A stretch of DNA of 64,000 nucleotides from Takifugu bimaculatus (GCA_004026145.2 CP034996.1:11461282-11525281); one strand, 5' to 3'. Shown: positions 1 through 21,203, numbered from the stretch's first letter. Numbers and translations: made by a program. The notes: generated from the letters alone by a model not told the origin.

Positions 1-64
1 AACTGAAGGCAGTGATGGAAATGAGACGTAGGTCTGGGCCACAGTGTTGAGCTGCAAGGAAACA

Positions 65-800
65 TGGTTAGATTAGGTAGGGTTAGGTTAGGGGTTAGGT
101 AGGGTTAGGTTAGGTAGGGTTAGGTTAGGTAGGGTTAGGTTAGGGATTAGGTAGGGTCAGGTTAGGTAGGGTTAGGTTAGGTAGGGTTAGGTTAGGGATT
201 AGGTAGGGTCAGGTTAGGTAGGGTTAGGTTAGGTAGGGTTAGGTTAGGGATTAGGTAGGGTCAGGTTAGGTAGGGTTAGGTTAGGTAGGGTTAGGTCATC
301 TTAGGTAGGGTTAGGTTAGGTAAGGCAGAGTTAGGTAGGGTTAGGTTAGGTTAGGCAGAGTTAGGTAGGGTTAGGTTAGGTAAGGCAGAGTTAGGTAGGG
401 TTAGGTTAGGTTAGTTAGGGTTAGGTTAGGTTGGGTTAGGTTAGGCAGAGTTAGGTAGGGTTAGGTCAGGTTAGTTAGGGTTAGGTTAGGTAGGGTTAGG
501 TTAGGCAGAGTTAGGTAGGGTTAGGTTAGGTAGGGTTAGGTTAGGCAGAGTTAGGTAGGGTTAGGTTAGGTTAGGCAGAGTTAGGTAGGGTTAGGTTAGG
601 TAAGGCAGAGTTAGGTAGGGTTAGGTTAGGTTAGGTAGGGTTAGGTTAGGCAGAGTTAGGTAGGGTTAGGTCAGGTTAGTTAGGGTTAGGTTAGGTTGGG
701 TTAGGTTAGGCAGAGTTAGGTAGGGTTAGGTTAGGTAGGGTTAGGTTAGGCAGAGTTAGGTAGTGTTAGGTTAGGTTAGGCAGAGTTAGGTAGGGTTAGG
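65..800. repeat. Degenerate TTAGG/TTAGGG-like tandem array
   Basis: About 735 bp built almost only from TTAGG, TAGGG and GGTTA words, mostly as a 15-bp unit (TTAGGTAGGGTTAGG) with recurring CAGAG-containing variants. The G-rich strand is the plus strand. It resembles the vertebrate telomere repeat TTAGGG, but most units are 5-mers or the mixed unit, so it is an interstitial telomere-like minisatellite and not a true chromosome end. It lies in the calcineurin intron and stops about 46 bp before the splice acceptor at 845-846. The G-runs could form G-quadruplexes; that is inference. Confidence 0.9.
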
Positions 801-846
801 GCCTAATCACTCCCGTTCTTTCTGAACTCTGCTGGTTGTCTTCCAG

Positions 847-9806
<8,960 letters not shown>

Positions 9807-9861
9807 CGTGCTGTCTGAGACTCGGAGCGTCTCACTTTGGGAATTCAGGCCTCTGCATAGA

Positions 9862-9867
9862 AATAAA
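9862..9867 (+). terminator. ppp3c: Candidate polyadenylation signal of calcineurin gene
   Basis: AATAAA lies 56 nt after the stop codon at 9806. This would give an unusually short 3' UTR, so a longer form using a distal site is also possible. Confidence 0.4.
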
Positions 9868-12604
9868 ACAGGCCCACAGACGGAACATGAACTCTGCAAC
9901 CAAACCACAACGGGGCGAACGGTAATTTTTTTCCCATGACAGCACGTCACCGCACAGCAGGGGGAGGGGGAAGCTGGGGGTCACGCCGGGTGGCGGCCTG
10001 GCCGGATGGAGGTTGTTTCTGCCTGTTCCTCCCTTTCCCAGTCATAACGGGCTGAACGGCTGACGGCCGCGTTGCTCCGAGAGCGGACAGACGTCTGCTC
10101 CCCCATCACAAAGCCTGACAGGAAACAGATTGGCAGTATCCACGCTACGCTCATGCTTAATTACTCGTTAATTACATGCTTATTGCGACATCCTCACGGA
10201 GTCACGCCACGAGCATCGGACATGTTTACTTCCACGCGTTGCTGGTGTTCACGGCGACCCAAACAGATCAGCCCAAGTGCGCGCTTGTTAAAAATGCTGA
10301 CTAATCTCACCACTTCATTTACGTCCGTATTTTAGCCTCTTTACTTGCTCACACCCCCCCCCCCCCCCCCCCCCCCCTTCTCACAATTCTGAGCTTTAGA
10401 AACCAAAATCTAAAGACGACCCAATTGGAAAAAGTCTTCGGTAACCCCAGACGTTGGCGCCCTTTGACCTTTCTCAGTTCCAGTGCGTTTTCATGCCTCA
10501 GAGCCGCACAAAGGAGGAAATTCTACAAATTTATGACAGAAGAACCAGTTTACAAGATTAGATGTTCTGGGGGGAGAATCGACTTTCTAATGCTTATTTT
10601 TGTGATTAAAAAGAAAAAGAGCATCCTTCATACGCATTAGTTGTGTCATAGATCATATATGTATTATAAATTTTCTATACATTTCCTATTGAGTACTAAA
10701 GTGCACCCACACTGTGATCCAAATTTAGCATCAGTTGCCACGTTCAAATACGATGTTTTGGACTCCCGAAAGGACGAGGAGGCAAACAGGAAAATTCTCC
10801 TCCAAATCAGATAAACTGGGATTATAGCGAATGCCTCAAGCGACACATACTATCACATCGATTTCTAGGGTTTCCTTTCATAATTAATATTTTTTCTACT
10901 TTGTATTTCATCTTTCTATTTATGAAAAATATCCGTGAACTGAGGATGGATTAAAAAGTGGTTTTTAACACAGCATCTATGGTATGGAACGCATCAATGC
11001 ATGCAACTGAGTTCCTAATTGTTATGTGAGATTATAATTGTGATAGTTGTGTTTCAAATAGTAAATTTGAATGATTTTATTTTTTGAATTATACTTGTAG
11101 TTTCATTTGTCTTGTTTTATACATTTTATAAATAGGCTTCCTTTGAATGATTTGGTCTGGTTTTTTTTTCATTGTTATTTATTACCACTGCTTTTAATTT
11201 TATATTGATTTATTATATCCTTTTGCGGTCTGAAGCCTTGCGTTCATTTACTTATTTATTTTGATTTTTTGTACAGAAAATGTTCAATAGCGTGAATGAA
11301 TATAATCTCAGTGAACAGCATCTTTCAGGCTGCCAAAGCATGATAGCATGGTTTTCAGATGTAAATGAAATGGACACTAAGAAAATCATGTGTCACACTT
11401 GAGTTTAACTGGAACATTGTACTCTGGTTATATTTACTGCTGATATATTGTTACGATTTAGCTTATGGTTATTTTCCTTTCTCTGGTTCTGGTTCTTGTA
11501 TGGTCTACATGCATATTTCAACCAACGAATATAATGGATTTTATCTCGCAACATTTTTTATTATCTATGGAAATATGGTTTCGCATTTGACTTCCTAAAT
11601 GATGCACACATTGTAAGCATGCCCTATGGGACAAATCACATTTTTTTACTCTTGAATAAAATATGCATGAACAAAAAAAGAAAAGAAGAAGAAGCTTAAT
11701 TTGTTACTTGTGAATGTTTGTTTTTAATTTGATTTTCATTTAGATTTACAAAATAATAATGGTTTACCTGGAAAGTTAGTTGATTCAAATTCTCAATCAA
11801 AACGAGAATCAAACTGATTAAACTTTTTTTTGCTACTCTGCAAAGATTCTCACTCATAAAGATATTTTGCCTTTATAGCCTATATCATATAGGCTAAATA
11901 TAGCAACGCGTTTGTTTTTTTTGGTTGTATTTTATTACAATAGGACGCACAAGATATTTCAAAGGTATCAGATTTTAGAGAGAAGTAAATTAAGACTCCA
12001 TAGAAGACGCCATTTAAAAACTCCCATCGAGGGGATCAGTGAATGCGTCACAAACAAGCGTCGGCTCTACGATTTCAACGAAGGACCGTGAACGCAGCAG
12101 CAGCATCTCATCCACACCTGCTGCCGTTACTCAATCTTCTACCCTTTCTGAAGAGCTTTGAATAAAAGTCAGACAAATTAATAAAACTGTCCCGCTCAAT
12201 AAATCGACTTTAGATAAACTAATTAGTTAGATTAATACCACTGTTCTTTTCCTAAAAAATGTTTACGTCCCTTCGCAGGATGTGACGTCGACGCTTCCCC
12301 GTCTCGTCCTCTAGTCCATCACAGTTCGGTCCTTTAAGCACCGCTCAAAAACACCTAAATTAGCCAACTTTGTATACCGTGGTCTCTGAAAAATGTGCCT
12401 ACTGTGGGTCTGTTTGCAGGTTAATAACAGACGTCGCTGCTTTCCAACGATATTGTGACAGCGAGCGCGCACCTCTCCGCTAACGGCAACATTGCGCAGT
12501 CCTGCAGCCAAAGCTAACAGCAGATCTGTCGTTAGCTGCTGCGGCTCTCCTTGCTATATGATATTCACGCATGTTGCACAGGACCAGGCCCGTTTAGACT
12601 GCGA
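9868..12604. other. Intergenic region, calcineurin to dnajc18
   Basis: About 2.7 kb, AT-rich from about 10600 to 12000, with an uninterrupted run of 24 C at 10354-10377. The stretch just before 12605 becomes GC-richer and probably contains the dnajc18 promoter and 5' UTR. No coding exon recognised. Part may be a long calcineurin 3' UTR. Confidence 0.6.
10354..10377. repeat. Poly-C tract (C24)
   Basis: Uninterrupted homopolymer of 24 cytosines. Its exact length is unreliable in most sequencing chemistries. Confidence 0.9.
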
Positions 12605-15499
12605 ATGGATCCGCGAAAACCAGCCTGTAACTTTGAAATGGAGAAAGAAGAGGCGGACCGGCTGATCGAGAAGGCGAAGCTGTGTTTACGGTCCGGACGG
12701 AAAGATCGGGCGCTGCAGTTGCTTTACGAATCCCAGAAAATCTACCCGAGCACCAGGGCCAGAGGTAAATTTAGCTAGCTCCTGTTCTGCTGTGCCACTC
12801 GTTTCTTCACTAACACGTCGTTTTGCTGTCTCGGGCTGGTATGTCACCTGTTCAAGTCGTTTCACATCCCCAAGGCAGACACGTTTGGGCTCTTTTTTGA
12901 TACAGCGCAATGCAGTTTAGGTTAATGTTCCATTCCAATGCAGAAAACGGGACCTTTCCCTTCATAGTAATCATTGACCAATTCTCCAGATGCTGTTCCT
13001 CGGTTGACTTGATGCAGTGTGGAGACTTGAACAATGTGCTGTTAAACATTACTTCACGCCCTCCTAAACACAAGCCTCAGCCCGTCTAACAACAAATTGC
13101 ACATTATTTGCAAAGCGCAGCCACGTTTGACGCACAACGAGGCCAGAACCACTCTATTTATGTGCACTTGCAATAAAATCGGTAAGGAAACAAGCATGCA
13201 CAACTACCACCATGCACTTTGATCTGTTTAGCATCTCACTGCACACGCTTGTTTTGGTCGGTAACCCTGATGTTACAGCGACTCATGACAGATTTCTGTT
13301 TATTTCAGTCTGTCCTTTTCATGATTGCAGTGTTAATAGATGCCATAGTAAAGAATGGACGCGCCACATCTGCAGGGGCAGACTACACGCCCCCGCCGCC
13401 AGGGTGGAGAGACGAGGACATTGGGAGCAGCGAAAGGACATTTGGCGCGTCCAGTGATGAGAAGAAGACGTACACGGAGGAGCAGCGGCAGGGTGTTGCC
13501 AGGTGTGATATATTTACAGCGTTTCACCATGTCAGTAATATTAATTGCTAAAAAGGTCAGAAAATAGTGTTCCGTCAGCCTCCGGGCAACATTTTTTGCA
13601 GAGTAATTTCATTTTATTTAGCTAAAGAGAGCTCTCGCTCCAGGCGGATGCACTCTGGCTTCCGCCGGCACCCGTAGCCATCAAACACCGGGTCCGAGTC
13701 AGTCGCCGTGCCTTGTTTTTGCAGGATTAAGAACTGTAAGGACTTTTACGAAATTCTGGGCGTTCCCAAAAACGCCAGCGACGAAGATCTGAAGAAGGCG
13801 TACAGGAAGTTGGCTCTGAAGTTTCACCCCGACAAGAACTTCGCTCCGGGAGCCACGGATGCGTTCAAAGGTACCAGCGCGCGCCGCTCAGCACGACCCA
13901 GAGTCTCTGCGAAGGTCTGACGTGTCCCTCGACACCTCCCCACAGCTAATCGGCAACGCTTACGCCGTGCTGAGCAACCCCGAGAAGAGGCAGCAGTACG
14001 ACCAATACGGGGATCAGTCGGCAGCTTTCAGCGCGCCCGAGCAGTCGGGCCGCAGTCGCCCCGGTTACTATCGGACCTTCCACCGGGATTTCGAAGCCGA
14101 CATTTCCCCCGAGGAGCTCTTCAACATTTTCTTTGGGGGACGGTTTCCTACAGGTGGGTGTTCCTGCATCAACATGAGCCTCACACATCAACACACATGT
14201 TCATAGGAGGTTATTCTATATGTCTGTATTCTATATTATTGGTGGACTTAAATGGCTGCTACACCGGGTGTGTGTCCAGGAAACATCCATGTCTACACCA
14301 ACCAAGGAGCCTCCTACTCTCAGTTCTACCAGCCTCGGCGTCGGCGTGCTTATGAGAGGCGCGAGGAGGTGGTGGAGGAGAACCGGAGTCAGGTCAGTGA
14401 GTCACGAAGCGCGTGCGCATCCCATCGTGGTTTAAAGTTGCGAAAAGGCAACGAGGTTCTAATCAGGAGGGCGAGTCCGGCGCCCGTTTAACCCGTCTGC
14501 TGCGGCGAATGCTCTCGCGTGACTTTACGTGCTGCTAAAGCACCTTCACAGCTTTGGACACGTCGGCTTCAAAGACGGGCGAGCGCGGCGCTGGCGGGGG
14601 GGGGGCGGTGCCTCGGAGCTGCCTACGTGCGCTGTAATCTGTGTCCGTTTTATCTGCCCACAGAACAACTTCACAGCGTTCCTGCAGCTTCTCCCCGTGC
14701 TGGTGCTAATCCTCATATCAGTGTTTACTCAGATGATGGCTACTAACCCGCCCTATAGTCTCTTCTATAAGCCGTGAGTGCACCTCCTCTCAACCATGGG
14801 GGCCGTTGGGAACTTCCTGGCGTTTTCCCCCCAGTAATGCCTTTAAACGCTGCTGTTTCAGGGCCATGGGGCTGGTGGTGTCCAGGGAAACGCAGCACAT
14901 GGGCGTACCTTACTACGTGGACAAAAGGTTTGAAAAGGAATACCACGGAGCGGCGCTGGACGAGCTGGAAAAGGCGATCGAGAGCGACTACATCGAGTAC
15001 CTGCAGAACAGCTGCTGGAAGGAGAAGCAGCAGAGTAAGCCTGCGAGTCGATATTAGCGCCCCTTTTGAGCATCTGAGCAAAACTACGTCCTCCATGCAC
15101 GCTGCACACTATCATTACACCTTTAGCTGGGGGCAAGTGTCCACCGGTTGCCTGGCAACTGCAACCACGCAAGAAGATCTGTTATAGAATGTCCAAAGAA
15201 ATGTGTGTTTTGATGTCTCGGGGTTTTGGCAGGTAGATTAGACACTCGTTCCAGGGACAGATGGGCGGTCTTTTCCACTTTTATGTAAAGCAGGATGAGC
15301 GTTTCATCCAAACCCAGACTCGTTAATGTGTGCGGGTCGATTCAAAAAGGGCATTTTGTGCGCTCCTTTTTCAGAGTCCGACCTGGCCAACCTGGGCCAG
15401 CTGTACCGGGATGAGCGGCTGAAGCAGAAGGCGGAGTCAATGAGGCTGGACAACTGCGAGAAGCTGCATCGACTGGTCGTGCGTCAGAGGGGCAAATAA
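12605..15499 (+). CDS. dnajc18: DnaJ homologue subfamily C member 18 (ER-anchored J-protein)
   Basis: Hsp40 co-chaperone of the DNAJB12/DNAJB14/DNAJC18 group: a cytosolic J-domain anchored to the ER membrane that recruits Hsp70 for membrane-protein quality control. Exons: 12605-12764, 13331-13502, 13725-13870, 13946-14153, 14280-14392, 14664-14773, 14862-15034 and 15375-15499, about 401 aa. The J-domain starts at KDFYEILGV and carries the catalytic HPD in ALKFHPDKN. A Phe/Gly-containing linker (DISPEELFNIFFGG) follows, then one hydrophobic helix (FLQLLPVLVLILISVF) and the luminal DUF1977-type domain with the family motif NPPYSLFYKP. The C-terminus LYRDERLKQKAESMRLDNCEKL identifies DNAJC18 and not DNAJB12/14. 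The N-terminal 50 residues (EADRLIEKAKLCLRSGRKDRAL) look like DNAJB12/14. The ATG at 12605 is the first in frame. One extra base at about 13948 (GCTAATC for GCTATC) breaks the frame at the exon 3/4 junction. Confidence 0.94.
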
Positions 15500-17888
15500 A
15501 CCGCCCCCCCCCAGTTGCTCGGCTGACGCTACAGTAGCTCATTAAATGAATACACGTGAGTTGTCTAATCTGGCCATTTTGGAAGGAAAGCTCTTCGGTC
15601 CAGCCCAGGCGGCGGGAGATCTGGAATCGACGTGCCTTCTCTCCCCGCTGCTGGCCGAAAAATAAGTATTTGCTGGCTGCACACGACTGTAGGATGCGCC
15701 TTTCAACTTCTTTCTTATAGAAATGGAGTGACATTAGAGTTGTCCCTTCGAGGTTTTGAAGGCAGTTGTATGCTCACAAGTGCGCATCTAGGATTAATTT
15801 GTGATTATTGGATAGACGGAACGATATTTAAGCATCTCGGCACTTTTTTTTTTTTTTTCTATCCCCCTTCGGAAACTTTTGAAATTCACCGTCAGGAAAA
15901 TCCTAGAGCACATTTTTACCCTTGGAAAACCCAAATGTGTGTGAACGTCTGTACCGCCGGTCATCGGGCTGGTTGACCTTTTGCACTCTACCTCTAGGGG
16001 GCACTGGAGCGCAGGGCTCCAAACCACGACCGAATTGGCTCCAGCAGCGTTTCAGTGATCAACCCGAGGTTACGAGCAGGGATTCCACTTCAATTTAACC
16101 GTCTTTCCAGCCAAGATTGCCGATGCTTAGATGGCAGGATGTGTATCCCCCCCCCCCCCCCCCTCTTAATCATGCTAATTTAATTTTATTAGAGCTAACA
16201 TTTCAAATGGTTTTATGAATCTCCACAGACAATTCACACTGTTTTTCTAAATGACTATTGAGATTTGGTGGACATGAATCTTCCAACGACGGGACGTTTT
16301 TCTTATTGTCTTGAGGTGGACGCCGACTCTCGAGCTCTTTCAGTTCTGACCCCTCAACATTCAAACCTTCACCGATGTTCTTTTGTCGTCGTGCACTAAA
16401 CCAAACTGCCTTAGCTGTTCTCGTACTTCTGAAATATTCAGGTTCAGCTCAAGCACTTTTCAGTTGATGTTAAATCCTGTGTTCTGTATTGTTACTGTTG
16501 CATGCACCCCAGAGAGTGTTTGTTAATTACCTATTTATTTTGGTTGAAACGTGCTCATGAGAACTGGACTGACTGACACCACCTTCCAGGTCTGTGCTGT
16601 CAAACCGTTACTGTGATCCACAAAAATCACGTTCTGGCACATGGTCAGTGCAGCGGTGCGCTCAAACAGGCCAAAATATATCAGAAAATTAAATATATAA
16701 CCACAGTGTTTTGTGTGTGTTGATTTGTGGCTTTAGTTTGTTATCCCAGAGATTTATTTTTTTTAAAAACCCTCCTAATTAATTGATGGGAGTTAATGAG
16801 ACTTTTGTCTTTCTCTTCTCCACAAGTCTTCTCACTTGATGCGTCTCAGACTAATTCCGAGTGACCCAGTCTCTCTGAATCCCCCCCTAATCTGGGATTA
16901 TACAAAATATAATCCATGTCTGTCTCTGACAAACATGGGCTTTTTTACAACAGCATTTTACTTGGATACTGAGTGCAACTAGAGGTGACAGAGCATATTA
17001 TGCAGAATGAAGAGAATTATGAGCTCAGGCTCAGCTCAGAAAACCCGGTGCTCCCTTTTCCAAGTCATCTGCACAACAGCGCCCCCTGGCGCCAACACGG
17101 ACAGCCATTGGAATTTACGTATGTGCAACTCGGATTATTTTTAGGTTAAAATGTTTTTTATAGAGCTAATTTACGACAAGGATGAGTCTTTTATGATACC
17201 TTGGATTACTGTCGTTGCCACAACGCAACAAAAGTTTAAATAAAGTGGGGTTGTCAAACAACAAACTCTCATTAACATGTTATTACATCTAAAATAGCAG
17301 CGACCTCTTATATTTCATATTGTTCTAATCTAGATGTATGTTGCAGTGCCATTTGTATGCTGGAACATGGACAAAACATGGAAAATTATATAGTAAAGTT
17401 CAGAAGAGTCTAATTTTGTTTATAGGTCAAAATATTTCATCATTGCATTAGGAGATGCATGAACAGTGAGTTCCAGAAGGGAATGTATTCCGACAACCGA
17501 GTTTCCTTCAATTTTACAGCTAGAGTTTTAGTTTTCATAATGTATCATTTGTTTTATAAATTGTGCATTTAATTTTTGAGCAGAACTGTTTTAACCTTCC
17601 TAATACCATTTTTGTCCTGTTTAGTGACCAAACCCGTTTATATCATGTCAATAACAACTTTATTACCGCCCTACTGAGCAAATTACACATTGTGGCAAAT
17701 ATAGAGAAAACTATGACCATTTCTAACGCTAACGCTACCACTAATATTAATAGTAATGAAGCTAAATCCCTGTGAATTTTCACATTATTTACTGATCACG
17801 TTGAACCTGCAGGAGGGAGACGAGAAAAACTGGTTCAGAGAAACGAGGAAGCAACATAAACAATACACAAACCTGCAGTGAACACTTT
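15500..17888. other. Intergenic region downstream of dnajc18
   Basis: About 2.4 kb that should include the dnajc18 3' UTR. It holds poly-T (about 15845-15859) and poly-C (about 16147-16163) tracts and an AT-rich end. An AATAAA occurs near 17237, too far to assign with confidence. No exon or RNA gene recognised. Confidence 0.55.
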
Positions 17889-17914
17889 ATTTTAGTTGGG
17901 CTGTATCGGGGGGC

Positions 17915-18450
17915 CTGGAGGATCAGCCAGAATCAGCCCGACATTAGTCAGAATCAGCCAGAATCAGCCCAACATTAGTCAGAATCAGCCCAAATCAGTC
18001 AGAATCAGCCCGACATTAGTCAGAATCAGCCCAACATTAGTCAGAATCAGCCAGAATCAGCCTGACATCAAACCAAATCAGCCCAACATTAGTCAGAATC
18101 AGCCAGAATCAGCCCGACATCAGTCAGAATCAACCAGAATCAGCCTGACATCAAACCAAATCAGCCCAACATTAGTCAGAATCAGCCAGAATCAGCCCGA
18201 CATCAGTCAGAATCAACCAGAATCAGCCTGACATCAAACCAAATCAGCCCAACATTAGTCAGAATCAGCCAGAATCAGCCCGACATTAGTCAGAATCAGC
18301 CTGACATCAACCCGACATCAGCCCAAATCAGCCAGAATCAGCCCAACATTAGTCAGAATCAGCCAGAATCAGCCCAACTTCAGCCAGAATCAGCCCAACT
18401 TCAGCCCGACATTAGTCAGAATCAGCCCAAATCAGCCCGGCATCACTCAG
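17915..18450. repeat. Minisatellite with 83-bp higher-order period
   Basis: Tandem array of CAGAATCAGCC and CCCAACATTAGT-like words of about 12 bp. A higher-order unit beginning CCTGACATCAAACC recurs at 18061, 18144 and 18227 (exactly 83 bp apart) and in a degenerate form at about 18300. Reading frames through it encode low-complexity SQNQP repeats with no start context or splice evidence, so I treat it as non-coding. Confidence 0.9.
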
Positions 18451-19777
18451 GGCTTCTTTCTTTACTGTTTCCTCCTGATGGATTCATCCAGATATCACAA
18501 AAGCACAAATTAGCCCCGTCTGCTCGGAGCTCCTGGCCGCCGGCCCCTCACATGCATTATGCAAGATGGGCGCGCTCGTGGCGTTGTGCAGCGTTTAGTG
18601 TCAGCAGCTCTTTATTCCTGCCGGCCCACATCCGCCGCCGAGCGAGACGCAGAAACAAATGTTAATGAGGCACTTGACATTTAACTCCATAACGCCACCA
18701 CTTTACCCCCCGCTGAGGTGTGGAATAACACGCACGTGCACGTGCACTGCACAGGCAAGGATACAGATAATTAGGTAGCAGAGAAAAGTCACACATGTGT
18801 GATGACTAAAGAAATAAAAGCCAGACACCGTTGTGATAGGAAGCAACGTGAGTGTGTGAGGTACGCTGCATTATTTTAAATGTTTGGGACCAACAGGAAG
18901 TATAAATGTTATTAAATAGGATATTTGGCCACGACACCTTAAAGGTAAATAATAGAATTAATGAGAGTCAAGATAAACAACCCTCCCGGTTCTCTGGAGA
19001 GCGGCCGAGACTTACACTTACATGTTTACGTCTTCTCCCAGGTGGGTGAGCGGCGGAGCCTCAGGAGATGAAGGTCACGCCGCATGATGCCTTCAGCTGG
19101 GGTTCTGCCCATCCTGTGGGCAGAACCAGCGCTTGTTATTTAAAGAAGGGAACCAATTGAAGCCCTTCTCCTTGTCTTCGCCATCACTCTCGTTGGGAGA
19201 CAGAACCTGTTGAGGGCTGGAAGAGCTTCATGCACAGCAGAGATCTCAGGCTGCTCGTGAGGTGAGTGCGGGTTTTAACATTCATTTTCTTCTTTCTTTT
19301 AACCTGTAGGACCTCAAAAATGTACATTTTTTAGAGAATTTGTGCTGAAGGATGGAATCATCTGTACATTTGCACCTGAGCTGAGGTTAGCGTGCAGAAC
19401 CGGCTGCTCTCTGTTAGCTGCTAATTAACGGAGCTCTTCATCGCACCTTCAACTCTGATCTTCTGCCTCAGCATCTTTGTTGACCCCGAACGCTCACAGC
19501 CACTCTGGGGTGATTAACGCCATGATGGCTGCATCTTTGAGCGGCCGTCCCCCCCCCGAGACCCTCCCTGAGCCACTCGCAGCTGATGCCCAGGGAGCAG
19601 AATTAACAAGCAAATTGAAACAGCTTCCAACCCCGACGGCCCCTTCAGCAACACCCTCGCGCTCCTCTGCTGGGTGAAGCGTCGCTCTGCGTCCATGCGC
19701 GCTGACATTTTCTCGCTTTAGAACTTCATGTTTCGTCTTTTCCTGCAGGCTGTCCGCGTTTACCGGGGGGACGAGGG
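18451..19777. other. gng8: Upstream region of gng8
   Basis: About 1.3 kb before the start codon. A possible non-coding first exon ends at about 19260 (GAG followed by the donor GTGAGT), and the coding exon follows a CTGCAG acceptor at 19744-19749. Both are inferred from splice-site appearance only. Confidence 0.4.
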
Positions 19778-20077
19778 ATGTCCAACAACATGGCCAAGAT
19801 TGCAGATGCCCGGAAGACCGTAGAACAGCTGAAGCTGGAGGTGAACATTGAGAGGATGATGGTGAGCGAGGAGCGACGCCCAGACGCCTTCTGGTTCAGT
19901 GGGACGATTTCTACTATCTCAGACGATGAACTCGTTGTTTCCCTGCAGGTGTCCAAGGCTGCAGCGGATCTGATGGCCTACTGTGAGAACCACGCCAAGG
20001 AGGACCCTTTGGTGACCCCGGTGCCTTCCTCTGAGAACCCCTTTAGAGAGAAGAAGCTCTTCTGCACAATCTTGTAG
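19778..20077 (+). CDS. gng8: G-protein gamma subunit, GNG8-like
   Basis: Small prenylated subunit that forms the G-beta/gamma dimer of heterotrimeric G proteins at the plasma membrane. Two coding exons, 19778-19861 and 19949-20077, give 70 aa, the usual length of GNG8. The N-terminus MSNNMAKIADARKTVEQLKL is nearly that of mammalian GNG8 (gamma-9 in older naming). The G-gamma core motifs (AAADLMAYCE, AKEDPLVTPVP, ENPFREKK) follow. The C-terminal CAAX box CTIL ends in leucine, predicting geranylgeranylation. The 87-nt intron between codons 28 and 29 is a multiple of three and has no in-frame stop, so the unspliced reading frame runs through as 99 aa. Splicing is supported by GTGAGC and CCCTGCAG junctions and by exact restoration of the family sequence. 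Confidence 0.9.
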   Translation: MSNNMAKIADARKTVEQLKLEVNIERMMVSEERRPDAFWFSGTISTISDDELVVSLQVSKAAADLMAYCENHAKEDPLVTPVPSSENPFREKKLFCTIL

Positions 20078-20415
20078 CCCACCCCCCCCTTTTGGATCAA
20101 TGCCCCGCGTCACGTGAAGCAGAAACCTTCGTGTCTGTTTAAATGTCGTTTCAATCTCGGGCGACTGGACTTTAGAAATGTCCCTCACCTGAATACGTGA
20201 ATGACGGCGATAAAAGGTATCACTGGGTTCAAAGGTTGCGTCACGTTGGAACCAGCTGGCCCCTCCTCACACACAGACCTGAGCTTACACATTAACTCCA
20301 GCTGGCAATAAGGAAGAGCTGCTTTGATCTTTTTTTGTTGTTGTTTGAGACCTTTAATCTGCCTGTATTGACATTGATATTCATGATTACTGTTGGAATT
20401 TTTTGGGAACGTGCA

Positions 20416-20436
20416 AATAAACCAAAAACAAATAAA
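20416..20436 (+). terminator. gng8: Polyadenylation signals of gng8
   Basis: Two AATAAA hexamers (20416-20421 and 20431-20436), about 340-360 nt after the gng8 stop codon. Confidence 0.6.
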
Positions 20437-21203
20437 AAAACCCACTTAAAATAAGCGCACAGGTTGGGCAGGTGCTGTTTTCTCCCATCACATTGCTGCA
20501 GCAGGGTCCCAAGAGGATGTCCCTCAGTGCTGGAGACCAATCGGAGCGCAGGGCGGAGCTTTGGTGTCAGTCACAGGTAGGGCGCTCAGACAACAGGTGT
20601 GCACACTCTCTGGCAGCCCTGCGTGTCCTCACTCCGACAGCTGCGAACATCCACAGATTTCCCTGGAGCTCTTTGAGGCGAGGGGGCGGCAGCATATAGG
20701 GGATAAGGTACGTGCTGATCTTCCCTCCAATGTTACACCTGTGCTGAGTCTTGAAATACCAGTTTGCCTTGATAAACACTCAGAGCTAACAGCACCTGCT
20801 GCCTGGCAGTGACGCTGGTTTACCTGTAGACCGGAGTCACATGGAGACGACCAGGAAAAACTTGTCTGGCTGAGCACGTACATTCAGAACACACCCACCC
20901 CCCGCGATCGCAGAGCTGGCGACACAAGGAAGTGACGGAAAATCACAAAGGCCGACTGTTGAATATTTATCTGTTAACATTCCTGGTAGCTCCCGGGTCA
21001 ATGCCAGCGTTTTAACATTATTGACCAGCACGTCCGGGCCCAACGAGGCCCTGGCTTGATTTGAATTCCCATTTGTTAGACAAATCGGCAGGTTCTCTGC
21101 CCCTCCCGTGACCCGATCTTCTTTTGCTTGTAGCTTTCTACCTCTCAGGTGACACAACGCTCCAGGCAAGCGCTCCTGACGGTCTGCTGTTCCAGGCCTA
21201 ACC
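20437..21203. other. Intergenic and 5' region of tmem45b-like gene
   Basis: About 770 bp between the gng8 poly(A) signals and the tmem45 start codon. It should hold the tmem45 promoter and 5' UTR, probably with a non-coding exon. I could not fix its limits. Confidence 0.4.

Noticed and set aside
1..800. True chromosome end
   Set aside because: The repeat is degenerate, lies inside a gene intron, and is mostly not TTAGGG.
17896..18231. 111-aa open frame of SQNQP repeats
   Set aside because: It lies entirely in the 83-bp minisatellite and has no homology, splice context or codon conservation.
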